From an uncultured Micrococcales bacterium (lineage in GTDB: Bacteria > Actinomycetota > Actinomycetes > S36-B12 > GCA-2699445), in assembly GCA_903915555.1 (NCBI GenBank), contig CAIWTL010000191.1:1-5301 (forward strand): a stretch of 5,301 nucleotides of DNA, read 5' to 3'. How positions within the stretch are numbered: the stretch's first letter is position 1; every line of letters starts with the position of its first letter. The notes beneath the pieces were generated by a model. The model saw only the letters and a program-made list of their open reading frames with translations, was not told where the DNA came from and searched no databases. The translations under genes were made by a program, and so were the position numbers. Below, piece after piece: positions 1-5,301 of the stretch.

Positions 1-2268
1 GATCCCCCCGAACCTGTCGAAGTAGTCGTCCATCAGCGCCTTGGCCTCACCGGTGTCGATCCCCAGTTGCGCCGAGAGCCCGAACGCCGACAGGCCGTAC
101 GCGAGGCCGTACGACATGGCCTTGATCTTGCGGCGCATCTCGGGGTCGACGGCGTCGGGCGGCACCTCGAAGACCCGCGACGCCACGCTCGTGTGCAGGT
201 CCTCCCCGGATGTCAGCGCATCGATCAGCCCGTCGTCCCCCGACAGATGCGCCATGATCCGCATCTCGATCTGCGAGTAGTCCGCGGTCAACAGTTCGTC
301 GTAACCGGATCCGACCACGAACCCCTGCCGGATCCGTCGGCCCGCGTCGGTGCGGATGGGAATGTTCTGCAGGTTGGGGTCGACGCTCGACAGGCGCCCG
401 GTGGCCGCCACCGTCTGGTTGAAGGTCGTGTGGATACGCGAGTGGTCGTCGGCGAGGGGAAGCAGTCCGGCGACGGTCTGCCGCAGCCTGCTCACGTCGC
501 GCCACCGCAGCAGGGTCTCCAGCAGTGGGTCCCCGGTCTTGGCGAAGAGTGGCTGCAGGGCATCCGCGTCCGTGGTGTAGCCGGTCTTGATCCGCTTCGT
601 CTTGGGAAGCCCGCGCTCGACGAAGAGGATCTCCTGAAGCTGCTTGGGACTACCCAGGTTGAACTCGCGACCGGCGATCGCATGGGCCTCGGTCTCCGCG
701 TCGCGGACCTGGGCGGCGAACTCGGCCTCGAGACGACCCAGATGGTCGAGGTCGACGGCGATCCCCGCCGCCTCCATCTCCACCAGGACCTCTTCGAGGG
801 GTTGTTCGACCTCCTCGAGGAGTTGCAGAGACTCGCGCTCGACGAGTTCCGCCGTGAGAACCTCGGCGAGGTCACGGGTGGCCTGCGCCGCCACGGCGGC
901 GGCGGTGGCGGCAGCGGTGTCGGTGCCGTCGAGGGTCAACTGGTCACCGCTGTCGGACCCGATCGTCAGGTCGCGTCCCAGGAAACGCGCCGCCAGGTCC
1001 CCCAGGTCGAAGGTGCGCTGTCCGGGGAGCGCGAGATAGGCGGCCAGGGCAGTGTCGACCGACAGCCCGGCGAGACGCCAGCCCCGCGCCCGGAGCGCCA
1101 GCTGGGGGCCCTTGGCGTCGTGCACGGTCTTGGCCACGGCCGGGTCGGCGAGCCAGCGCGCCAGCGCGGCATCGTCGGCGTCGGTGGTGACGCCGAGATC
1201 GATCCATGCGGCACCATCCGATGTCGCGATCGCTATCCCCCACAGATCGCCGGTGCCACGGCCCCAGCGTCCGCTGACGTGGAGCCCCACCGGACCTGAC
1301 CCGGCCTGTTCCAGCCAACCGCCCACGGCACCCGGTTCGAGGAGGACGACCTCGGTCTCGTAGGCGGTTCCCGAAGTCGCCACCTCGGCTTCGAGTTCCT
1401 CGAAGAGCCGATCGCGCAGTACGCGGAACTGCAGCGCGTCGAACACCTCGTGGACCGTCGTCCTGTCGATGGGGTTCCGCTGGAGACCGTCGAGGGTCAC
1501 ATCGAGGGGAAGATCGGTCACGAGGGCGTTGAGCTGCCGGTTCAGCAGGACCTGCGAGAGGTGACTGCGCAGCGCCTCGCCCTTCTTCCCGGTGATCTCA
1601 CCGGCGTGGTCCACGACACCGTCCAGGGAGCCGTACTGGGTGAGCCACTTGGACGCGAAGCCGGGTCCGACGCCCGGGACACCGGGCAGGTTGTCGGAAC
1701 TCTCCCCCACGATCGCGGCCAGGTCGCTGTAGCGGTCGGGTGGCACACCGTACTTCTCGAGGACGGCAGCCGGTGTCATGCGGGCCATGTCCGAGACGCC
1801 TTTGCGCGGGTACAGGACCGTCACGTCATCCGTGACCAACTGGAGAGCATCCCGGTCGCCGGACAGGATGAGGACCTCCATGCCCGCTCCCGACGCCTCC
1901 TTCGTGAGGGTGGCGATAATGTCGTCGGCCTCATAACCCTCGAGGCGCAGTGACGTGATCCCCATCGCGGTCAGGACGTCCGCGATGAGGTCCACCTGGC
2001 CGGAGAACTCAGGGGGTGACGCAGAACGGTTGCCCTTGTAGTCGGCGTACTGCTCCGTGCGGAACGTCTGCCGCGACACGTCGAACGCCACGGCCACGTG
2101 CGTGGGCTTCTCGTCGCGTAGCGCATTGATGAGCATGGCCGTGAATCCGTAGACGGCGTTGGTCGCCTGGCCCGTTGTCGTCGAGAAGTTCTCGACCGGC
2201 AGGGCGTAGAAGGCGCGATAGGCCAGGGAGTGGCCGTCGAGCAGCAGCAGTCGGGGCTTTTCCGTCAC
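1..2268 (-). CDS. polA: DNA polymerase I, N-terminal 756 codons (3' end beyond window)
   Basis: Family A DNA polymerase for Okazaki-fragment processing and repair synthesis. Seen: residues 1-290 are a 5' nuclease domain with the carboxylate motifs LLDGHS (D11), AFD (D63), GYEADD (E113, D115, D116), SGDRD (D138, D140) and GESSDNLPGVPGVG (from 188). About 310-490 is a 3'-5' exonuclease-like domain in which the DxE motif is lost (GLHVSG around 328-333), so proofreading is predicted absent, as known for Taq and mycobacterial PolA. The polymerase domain follows, with TGRLSS (623-628), motif A TADYSQIEMR (catalytic D663) and the O-helix RRKIKAMSYG (K716, Y720). The D663-K716 spacing of 53 equals E. 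coli D705-K758. By that alignment the second catalytic Asp would be near residue 840 and the protein about 885-900 aa, so roughly 130-145 codons are missing. The GTG start at 2268 has a TAGGCT box 7 nt upstream, suggesting a leaderless mRNA. The reading frame is intact throughout. Confidence 0.97.
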   Translation of the reverse strand, partial: MTEKPRLLLLDGHSLAYRAFYALPVENFSTTTGQATNAVYGFTAMLINALRDEKPTHVAVAFDVSRQTFRTEQYADYKGNRSASPPEFSGQVDLIADVLTAMGITSLRLEGYEADDIIATLTKEASGAGMEVLILSGDRDALQLVTDDVTVLYPRKGVSDMARMTPAAVLEKYGVPPDRYSDLAAIVGESSDNLPGVPGVGPGFASKWLTQYGSLDGVVDHAGEITGKKGEALRSHLSQVLLNRQLNALVTDLPLDVTLDGLQRNPIDRTTVHEVFDALQFRVLRDRLFEELEAEVATSGTAYETEVVLLEPGAVGGWLEQAGSGPVGLHVSGRWGRGTGDLWGIAIATSDGAAWIDLGVTTDADDAALARWLADPAVAKTVHDAKGPQLALRARGWRLAGLSVDTALAAYLALPGQRTFDLGDLAARFLGRDLTIGSDSGDQLTLDGTDTAAATAAAVAAQATRDLAEVLTAELVERESLQLLEEVEQPLEEVLVEMEAAGIAVDLDHLGRLEAEFAAQVRDAETEAHAIAGREFNLGSPKQLQEILFVERGLPKTKRIKTGYTTDADALQPLFAKTGDPLLETLLRWRDVSRLRQTVAGLLPLADDHSRIHTTFNQTVAATGRLSSVDPNLQNIPIRTDAGRRIRQGFVVGSGYDELLTADYSQIEMRIMAHLSGDDGLIDALTSGEDLHTSVASRVFEVPPDAVDPEMRRKIKAMSYGLAYGLSAFGLSAQLGIDTGEAKALMDDYFDRFGGI

Positions 2269-2275
2269 CGCACCG

Positions 2276-2281
2276 AGCCTA
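2276..2281 (-). promoter_or_regulatory. Putative -10 box of a leaderless polA promoter
   Basis: On the minus strand the hexamer TAGGCT fits the actinobacterial -10 pattern TANNNT. It is followed by exactly 7 nt (CGGTGCG) and then the GTG start of polA, so transcription would begin at or next to the start codon. No convincing -35 is visible, and no good Shine-Dalgarno sequence precedes the GTG, only the AGG inside this same hexamer. A GTG 5 nt further upstream runs straight into an in-frame TGA and cannot be the start. The call is an inference from spacing. Confidence 0.5.
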
Positions 2282-2307
2282 CGGCCCCCCGCCCCGAGGA
2301 CGCTGGG

Positions 2308-2313
2308 TAGGGT
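2308..2313 (+). promoter_or_regulatory. Putative -10 box of a leaderless thioesterase promoter
   Basis: TAGGGT on the plus strand is followed by 7 nt (GAGGGAC) and the GTG at 2321. This is the same geometry as the polA -10 box on the other strand, whose start context GTGACGGA is also identical. Promoters this close (26 bp between the two -10 boxes) must overlap, so polymerase binding at one probably competes with the other. The upstream -35 position is C-rich and unlike consensus. Confidence 0.45.
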
Positions 2314-2320
2314 GAGGGAC

Positions 2321-2737
2321 GTGACGGAGACGAACGCGCTGCTCGAAGGGGTCCGCGCGAACATGGGCGAACTGGCCGACACCATGGGGATCGTCGTCAC
2401 CCACATCGACAGATCCGAGCTGCGTGCGGAGATGCCCGTGGCCGGCAACCGACAGCCCTACGGCCTGCTGCACGGTGGGGCGAACGCCGTGCTGGCCGAG
2501 ACGGCGGGGTCGATCATGTCGGCGATCCTGGCTCCGGACGGTCACCCCCCGGTGGGTATCGAACTGTCGTGCACCCACCATCGGTCCGCTCGCGACGGCA
2601 CCGTGCACGCCGTCTGCACGCCTGTGTCGGTGGGGAGGACCCTCGCCACCATGGCCGTCGCGATCCGCGACGACGAGGGCCGACTGTGCTGCACCGCCCG
2701 GCTCACGTGCCTGTACCGCGCACCTCGATCTCCCTGA
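2321..2737 (+). CDS. PaaI/YdiI-type hotdog-fold acyl-CoA thioesterase
   Basis: Probable cytosolic hotdog-fold thioesterase of 138 aa that hydrolyses acyl- or aroyl-CoA-type thioesters. Seen: QPYGLLHGGANAVLAETAGS (residues 45-64) is the hotdog active-site helix, with H51-G52-G53 and the likely catalytic E60 (Glu63 in E. coli YdiI/EntH). VGIEL, HHRSARDG and the C-terminal DDEGRLCCTARLT strand also match YdiI closely, as I remember that sequence, and the length agrees (about 136 aa). In E. coli YdiI (MenI) cleaves DHNA-CoA in menaquinone synthesis and EntH proofreads enterobactin synthesis. A menaquinone role is possible here, since actinobacteria use menaquinone, but nothing nearby supports a substrate. 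Start: GTG 2321 is preferred because of the TAGGGT box 7 nt upstream. The in-frame GTG at 2312, adding 3 residues, is the alternative and has GAGGA 11 nt before it. The gene is divergent from polA, and its last 35 bp overlap the 3' end of the phosphatase gene on the other strand. Confidence 0.9.
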   Translation: MTETNALLEGVRANMGELADTMGIVVTHIDRSELRAEMPVAGNRQPYGLLHGGANAVLAETAGSIMSAILAPDGHPPVGIELSCTHHRSARDGTVHAVCTPVSVGRTLATMAVAIRDDEGRLCCTARLTCLYRAPRSP

Positions 2738-3749
2738 CCTGCTGATCCAGTCGCGCCGCCACCTCCACGGCGTTGTCGGGCTCGACATCCAGTTGCCACA
2801 ACAGGTGGGCGGCCGCCCACACCCCCCCGACCGGATCCCCCCCGGCATCCACCGCCAGGAGACGTCCGGTCAGCGTCGCGGTGGCCGCACCGCTGGTCAC
2901 GCCGTCACCGTCGGCGGACACCCGACGGGGTGGTTCGAGAAGACCGGACAGGTCGCGGGCGATGGCGTCGGGCCGCTGGGTGAGCGGAGCGCGCCACAGG
3001 GCGAGAACCCCCGTGACGCCCGACAGCACCAGGAGTGACGCCATCTTCGCGTTGGCGGCCCCCTCGATGTCCGTGTCGAGGCGGTCCCCCACGACCAGCG
3101 GGCGCAGGCCGGCGCTGAGGTCGGCTGCACGCAGCAGGATGGGCGGGAACGGTTTGCCCGCCACCTCCGGGGAACGCCCGGTCGCGGTCGCGACAGCAGC
3201 GACGAGCGTGCCGTTGCCCGGGGCGATGCCGCCCGGCACGGGAATGGTGAGGTCGGTGTTGGTCGCCACCCACGGCACACCCCGGCTCACCGCGAACGCA
3301 GCCCGGGCGAGTGCCCGCCACCCGACGTCCTGACCGAAGCCCTGGAGAACCGCCGCGACGTCGTCGCCGCCGGGATCCATCGGTTCGGTCACGGCGTCGA
3401 CGACGGTGAAGCCTTCCGCGGCGAGCGCCGCGGCCACCCCCGGCCCCCCGACCGCCAGCACCGGGGACCCGGCGGGCAACTGTCGGGCCAGCATCCCGGC
3501 ACCCGCCTGCGCCGAGGTGAGGACCTGGTCGGGAGTGGCGGGGACTCCCAGGGACATGAGGTGGTCGGCGACGTCCTGCGGGGTCCGCGACGCGTTGTTC
3601 GTCACGAAGGCGACCCGGTGGCCCGTCTCGGTGAGGGCCGTCAGAGTCTCGGCGGCACCAGGGACCGCCGAGGGTCCCACGTAAACGACCCCATCGAGAT
3701 CCACGAGGAACGAGTCGAAATCGAGCGCGAGACTACCGACGGACACCAC
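2703..3749 (-). CDS. HAD-superfamily NagD-type phosphatase (Rv1692-like, probable glycerol-3-phosphate phosphatase)
   Basis: Mg2+-dependent phosphatase of 348 aa with a type IIA (NagD) cap. Seen: motif I DLDGVVYVG (17-25; nucleophile D17, acid/base D19), motif II FVTNNASR (T50), a cap segment with ATNTDLTIP and GGIAPGNGTL (161-181), motif III Lys in VAGKPFP (K198), and motif IV GDRLDTDIEGA (D221, D226). About 100 residues follow the HAD core, longer than E. coli NagD (about 250 aa) but like M. tuberculosis Rv1692 (about 353 aa), a reported glycerol-3-phosphate phosphatase with an extra C-terminal domain. The substrate is inferred from this resemblance and from its position after a TPR-like gene, as with Rv1691. 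Start: GTG 3749 is the first in-frame start after the upstream stop (55 bp gap). GTG 3746 is equally possible. Neither has a clear Shine-Dalgarno sequence, so expression probably depends on the upstream transcript. The coding sequence contains two G7 tracts near its 3' end. Confidence 0.92.
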   Translation of the reverse strand: MVSVGSLALDFDSFLVDLDGVVYVGPSAVPGAAETLTALTETGHRVAFVTNNASRTPQDVADHLMSLGVPATPDQVLTSAQAGAGMLARQLPAGSPVLAVGGPGVAAALAAEGFTVVDAVTEPMDPGGDDVAAVLQGFGQDVGWRALARAAFAVSRGVPWVATNTDLTIPVPGGIAPGNGTLVAAVATATGRSPEVAGKPFPPILLRAADLSAGLRPLVVGDRLDTDIEGAANAKMASLLVLSGVTGVLALWRAPLTQRPDAIARDLSGLLEPPRRVSADGDGVTSGAATATLTGRLLAVDAGGDPVGGVWAAAHLLWQLDVEPDNAVEVAARLDQQVREIEVRGTGT

Positions 3750-3804
3750 GGAGGTGATCGTGTCACGCCGATGGGGCGACTGGCGTGCCGAGTCGCGTGC
3801 AGGG

Positions 3805-4764
3805 TCAGCGAGTCCCGGGCTCCTGCTCCAGGAGGTCCCAGATCTCCGATGTCTCCGGTTCGCCCAGCGCGCGGGGATCCGTCGCAGCAGCCAGGGTCCG
3901 CCACTTCTCGGCCTCCTCCTCACATCCGCTCTCGGCCAGCGCCTCGGCGTAGGCGACCCGCAGTCGTGCGGCCCAGCCCGAACGTTCACCGGTACGCAGG
4001 AGGTCGGTGTCGAGGAGTGCGACAGCCGCCTCCGACTGCCCCAGATCCCGCCGGGCGCCCGACATCACCATCAGCGCCTCGGCGCGGACCTCGGGTGGCA
4101 GCGCGGCGAGGTCCGTCTCACGCAGCATGTCGAGCGCACGCTCGGGGCGTCCGAGACCACGCTCACAGTCGGCGATGACGGGGAGCCACGAGTCGTCACC
4201 CGACATGCGCCTCACGGTACGGGCTTCCCTCATGGCGGTCTTGTAGTCGGCGGCGGAGTACGCCGCGATGGCGAGCGCCTCGCGCACCGCGAGGACGCGG
4301 GGGGCGAGATCGTGTGCCGTGGATGCGTGTTGCAGAGCCAGTTCCGGATCCTCGTCCATGAGGCGCCCTGCCATGATCAGGTGGCCGGCGACCTTCTCGG
4401 CCAGCGTTCCGGGCAGGGACGACAACTCACGCCGCACCGACGGATCCAGCTCGGCGATGATGGCGTCCTCGTCCACCTGCGGCCCCTGGACCGAACCCCG
4501 GCCGGTCGTCGCCGGCACGTAGGTTCCCCCCGAACGGTCCTCGCGACCCCCACGTTCGGATGCCCCCCGGGCCCGAGTACGTCCCTTGTCGTCACGCCGA
4601 CCCGGTTTGCGATTGCCGGTGGGACCTCGGTTGGACGTGTCGCTCCGGCGACCGGAACCGGGAGCCCGCTTGCGCTGGGCTCCGGTCGGGCGCTGCTGAC
4701 CGGAGCCACGTCGATCACCCGATCGGCCCGGGTCGCCTGACGTGCGTCCCTCGTCTGAGGACAT
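3805..4764 (-). CDS. TPR-like helical-repeat protein with basic Arg/Gly-rich N-terminal tail (Rv1691-like)
   Basis: Hypothetical protein of 319 aa with no enzymatic motif. Residues 1-80 are low-complexity: 22 Arg/Lys and 18 Gly, with no Leu, Ile, Val, Phe or Trp, so the tail is probably disordered and could bind nucleic acid. Residues about 98-310 are Ala/Leu/Glu-rich amphipathic helices with degenerate TPR-like pairs, such as DPELALQHASTAHDLAP, ADYKTAMREARTVRRM, GRPERALDMLRET and GQSEAAVALLDTDLL. This suggests a protein-interaction scaffold. No signal peptide or membrane segment is seen, so it should be cytosolic. The ATG start at 4764 is supported by AAAGGTGG 5 nt upstream. It lies about 70 bp after the rrn terminator, in the same direction, and 55 bp before the phosphatase gene, which fits a two-gene operon. 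The same gene order, TPR-like then HAD phosphatase, is known in mycobacteria (Rv1691-Rv1692). Its function is not established. Confidence 0.88.
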   Translation of the reverse strand: MSSDEGRTSGDPGRSGDRRGSGQQRPTGAQRKRAPGSGRRSDTSNRGPTGNRKPGRRDDKGRTRARGASERGGREDRSGGTYVPATTGRGSVQGPQVDEDAIIAELDPSVRRELSSLPGTLAEKVAGHLIMAGRLMDEDPELALQHASTAHDLAPRVLAVREALAIAAYSAADYKTAMREARTVRRMSGDDSWLPVIADCERGLGRPERALDMLRETDLAALPPEVRAEALMVMSGARRDLGQSEAAVALLDTDLLRTGERSGWAARLRVAYAEALAESGCEEEAEKWRTLAAATDPRALGEPETSEIWDLLEQEPGTR

Positions 4765-4770
4765 GGCTCC

Positions 4771-4775
4771 ACCTT
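4771..4775 (-). promoter_or_regulatory. Shine-Dalgarno of the TPR-like gene
   Basis: Read on the minus strand, ATCGAAAGGTGGAGCC runs directly into the ATG at 4764. The AAAGG/GGTGG element at this position is the only strong purine-rich ribosome site next to any start in the window. It fixes this start and contrasts with the apparently leaderless polA and thioesterase genes. Confidence 0.6.
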
Positions 4776-4780
4776 TCGAT

Positions 4781-4798
4781 CCGGATCACGTGACCCGG
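4781..4798. promoter_or_regulatory. 18-bp palindrome, possible operator
   Basis: CCGGATCACGTGACCCGG is an inverted repeat with 8 of 9 arm positions paired and an uninterrupted core TCACGTGA. It has no loop, so it reads better as a binding site for a dimeric regulator than as an RNA hairpin. It lies 16 bp upstream of the ATG of the TPR-like gene and after the rrn terminator, where an operator of that gene would be expected. No regulator family can be named from this alone, and no clear -10/-35 pair is visible around it. Confidence 0.35.
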
Positions 4799-4832
4799 TG
4801 TGATGCTGACAGAGTCGACGGCTCGTTAACGA

Positions 4833-4864
4833 CGTTGGGGGTCGCATCTCTGCGACCCCCAACG
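4833..4864 (-). terminator. Intrinsic terminator of the rRNA operon
   Basis: A perfect 14-bp stem (CGTTGGGGGTCGCA, 4833-4846, with its complement at 4851-4864) encloses a 4-nt loop. It begins about 8 nt past the 3' end of 5S rRNA in the direction of transcription. On the minus strand it is followed by TCGTTAAC rather than a long U tract, which is usual for actinobacterial terminators. It separates the rRNA operon from the TPR-like gene, though some read-through into that gene is conceivable. Confidence 0.88.
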
Positions 4865-4871
4865 GGAAGAA

Positions 4872-4989
4872 TGTCCGGCGGCACCTACTCTCCCACGCAG
4901 TCTCCCACGCAGTACCATCGGCGCTGAAAGGCTTAGCTTCCGGGTTCGGAATGGAGCCGGGCGTTTCCCTTTCGCTATGGCCGCCGTAA
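4872..4989 (-). rRNA. rrf: 5S ribosomal RNA
   Basis: The minus strand begins TTACGGCGGCC, contains the conserved 5S core GGGAAACGCCCGG, CCATTCCGAACCCGGAAG and CTAAGCC, then GCGCCGATGGTACTGC, GTGGGAGAGTAGG (loop E) and GCCGCCGGACA. The 5' CGGCGGC pairs with the 3' GCCGCCG as helix I. Length is about 118 nt; both ends are estimated by resemblance and may be off by a few bases. Helix IV can be folded as six pairs closed by a GAGA tetraloop, so the gene looks intact. It follows 23S rRNA in the usual 16S-23S-5S order and is followed by the terminator. Confidence 0.96.
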
Positions 4990-5089
4990 CTCTATGGAGA
5001 TATCACATCGGATCCCGACCGTATCTCGGGAACCGCACAGTGGACGCGTGCATGACCGCCGGCCGAAGCCGGCGACAGAAGATGTGTGA
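4990..5089 (-). other. 23S-5S internal transcribed spacer with processing hairpins
   Basis: About 100 nt without a tRNA gene. Two hairpins are visible: TCCCGA/TCGGGA (5013-5018 with 5026-5031, 7-nt loop), and a 7-bp stem CGCCGGC/GCCGGCG (5057-5063 with 5068-5074) whose minus-strand loop is TTCG closed by C-G, a very stable tetraloop. Outer segments CACATC (5004-5009) and GATGTG (5081-5086) can pair and enclose both. This is probably the precursor structure recognised during rRNA maturation; which RNase cuts there is not shown. Confidence 0.75.

Positions 5090-5301
<212 letters not shown>

Noticed and set aside
67..1299. A 410-codon open frame on the plus strand opposite polA
   Set aside because: It is the antisense of a conserved polA region. 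Its Gly/Val/Arg-rich composition is what the complement of a high-GC gene gives, and it has no recognisable domain.
2424..3038. A 204-codon plus-strand frame spanning the thioesterase and phosphatase 3' ends
   Set aside because: It lies out of frame with the thioesterase gene and antisense to the phosphatase gene. The two conserved proteins account for this DNA and the frame shows no motif.
3750..3989. N-terminal extension of the phosphatase to a start at 3989
   Set aside because: The added 80 residues are Arg/Pro-rich, overlap the end of the TPR-like gene in another frame, and precede the normal HAD motif I position. GTG 3749 gives the family's usual short N-terminus.
4377..4862. A 161-codon minus-strand frame overlapping the TPR-like gene and the rrn terminator
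   Set aside because: It would begin inside the terminator hairpin, has no ribosome site and shows no domain. The TPR-like frame with a good Shine-Dalgarno covers the region.
4889..4912. Tandem 12-bp repeat (CTGCGTGGGAGA twice on the minus strand) inside 5S rRNA, considered as an insertion
   Set aside because: It folds as an ordinary helix IV of six pairs (including G-U pairs) closed by a GAGA tetraloop, leading into the conserved loop E sequence. The gene length is also normal at about 118 nt, so no insertion is needed.
4990..5089. A tRNA gene in the 23S-5S spacer
   Set aside because: The hairpins present do not form a cloverleaf, and there is no T-loop GTTCRA-type motif in a suitable place.

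Overview
The window is a high-GC stretch with GTG starts, an actinobacterial-type 5S/23S rRNA pair, a PolA lacking proofreading residues, and a TPR-like protein plus NagD-type phosphatase pair that I recall as adjacent in mycobacteria (Rv1691-Rv1692). All of this points to an actinobacterium, probably of the Mycobacteriales (Dietzia/Gordonia/Mycobacterium-type relatives). The genus cannot be fixed from the sequence alone.

Layout, left to right. 1-2268 (minus) holds the first 756 codons of DNA polymerase I (polA); its C-terminal end lies beyond the left edge. 2269-2320 is a very short divergent promoter region. 2321-2737 (plus) encodes a small hotdog-fold acyl-CoA thioesterase of the YdiI/EntH type. 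It converges on, and overlaps by 35 bp, the 3' end of a HAD-superfamily NagD-type phosphatase (2703-3749, minus). Upstream of that, in the same direction, is a protein with a disordered Arg/Gly-rich tail and an alpha-helical TPR-like domain (3805-4764, minus). 4833-4864 is the intrinsic terminator of an rRNA operon, followed (in + coordinates) by 5S rRNA (about 4872-4989), a spacer with two hairpins, and the 3' end of 23S rRNA (about 5090-5301, truncated by the right edge), all on the minus strand.

How the parts relate. The rRNA operon, the TPR-like gene and the phosphatase all run leftward, so the latter two form a probable two-gene operon just downstream of the rrn terminator. polA and the thioesterase gene are divergent, and each has a TAGGNT -10-like box exactly 7 nt before a GTG ACG GAR start, the arrangement of leaderless actinobacterial genes. 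The genes are otherwise housekeeping: DNA repair/replication, thioester hydrolysis, phosphate-ester hydrolysis and rRNA. I see no mobile element, CRISPR array, tRNA or clear novel defence-type system. The points most worth checking are the mirrored leaderless promoters, the natural Tyr in the polA O-helix, the palindrome before the TPR-like gene, and the apparent rearrangement that joins these blocks.
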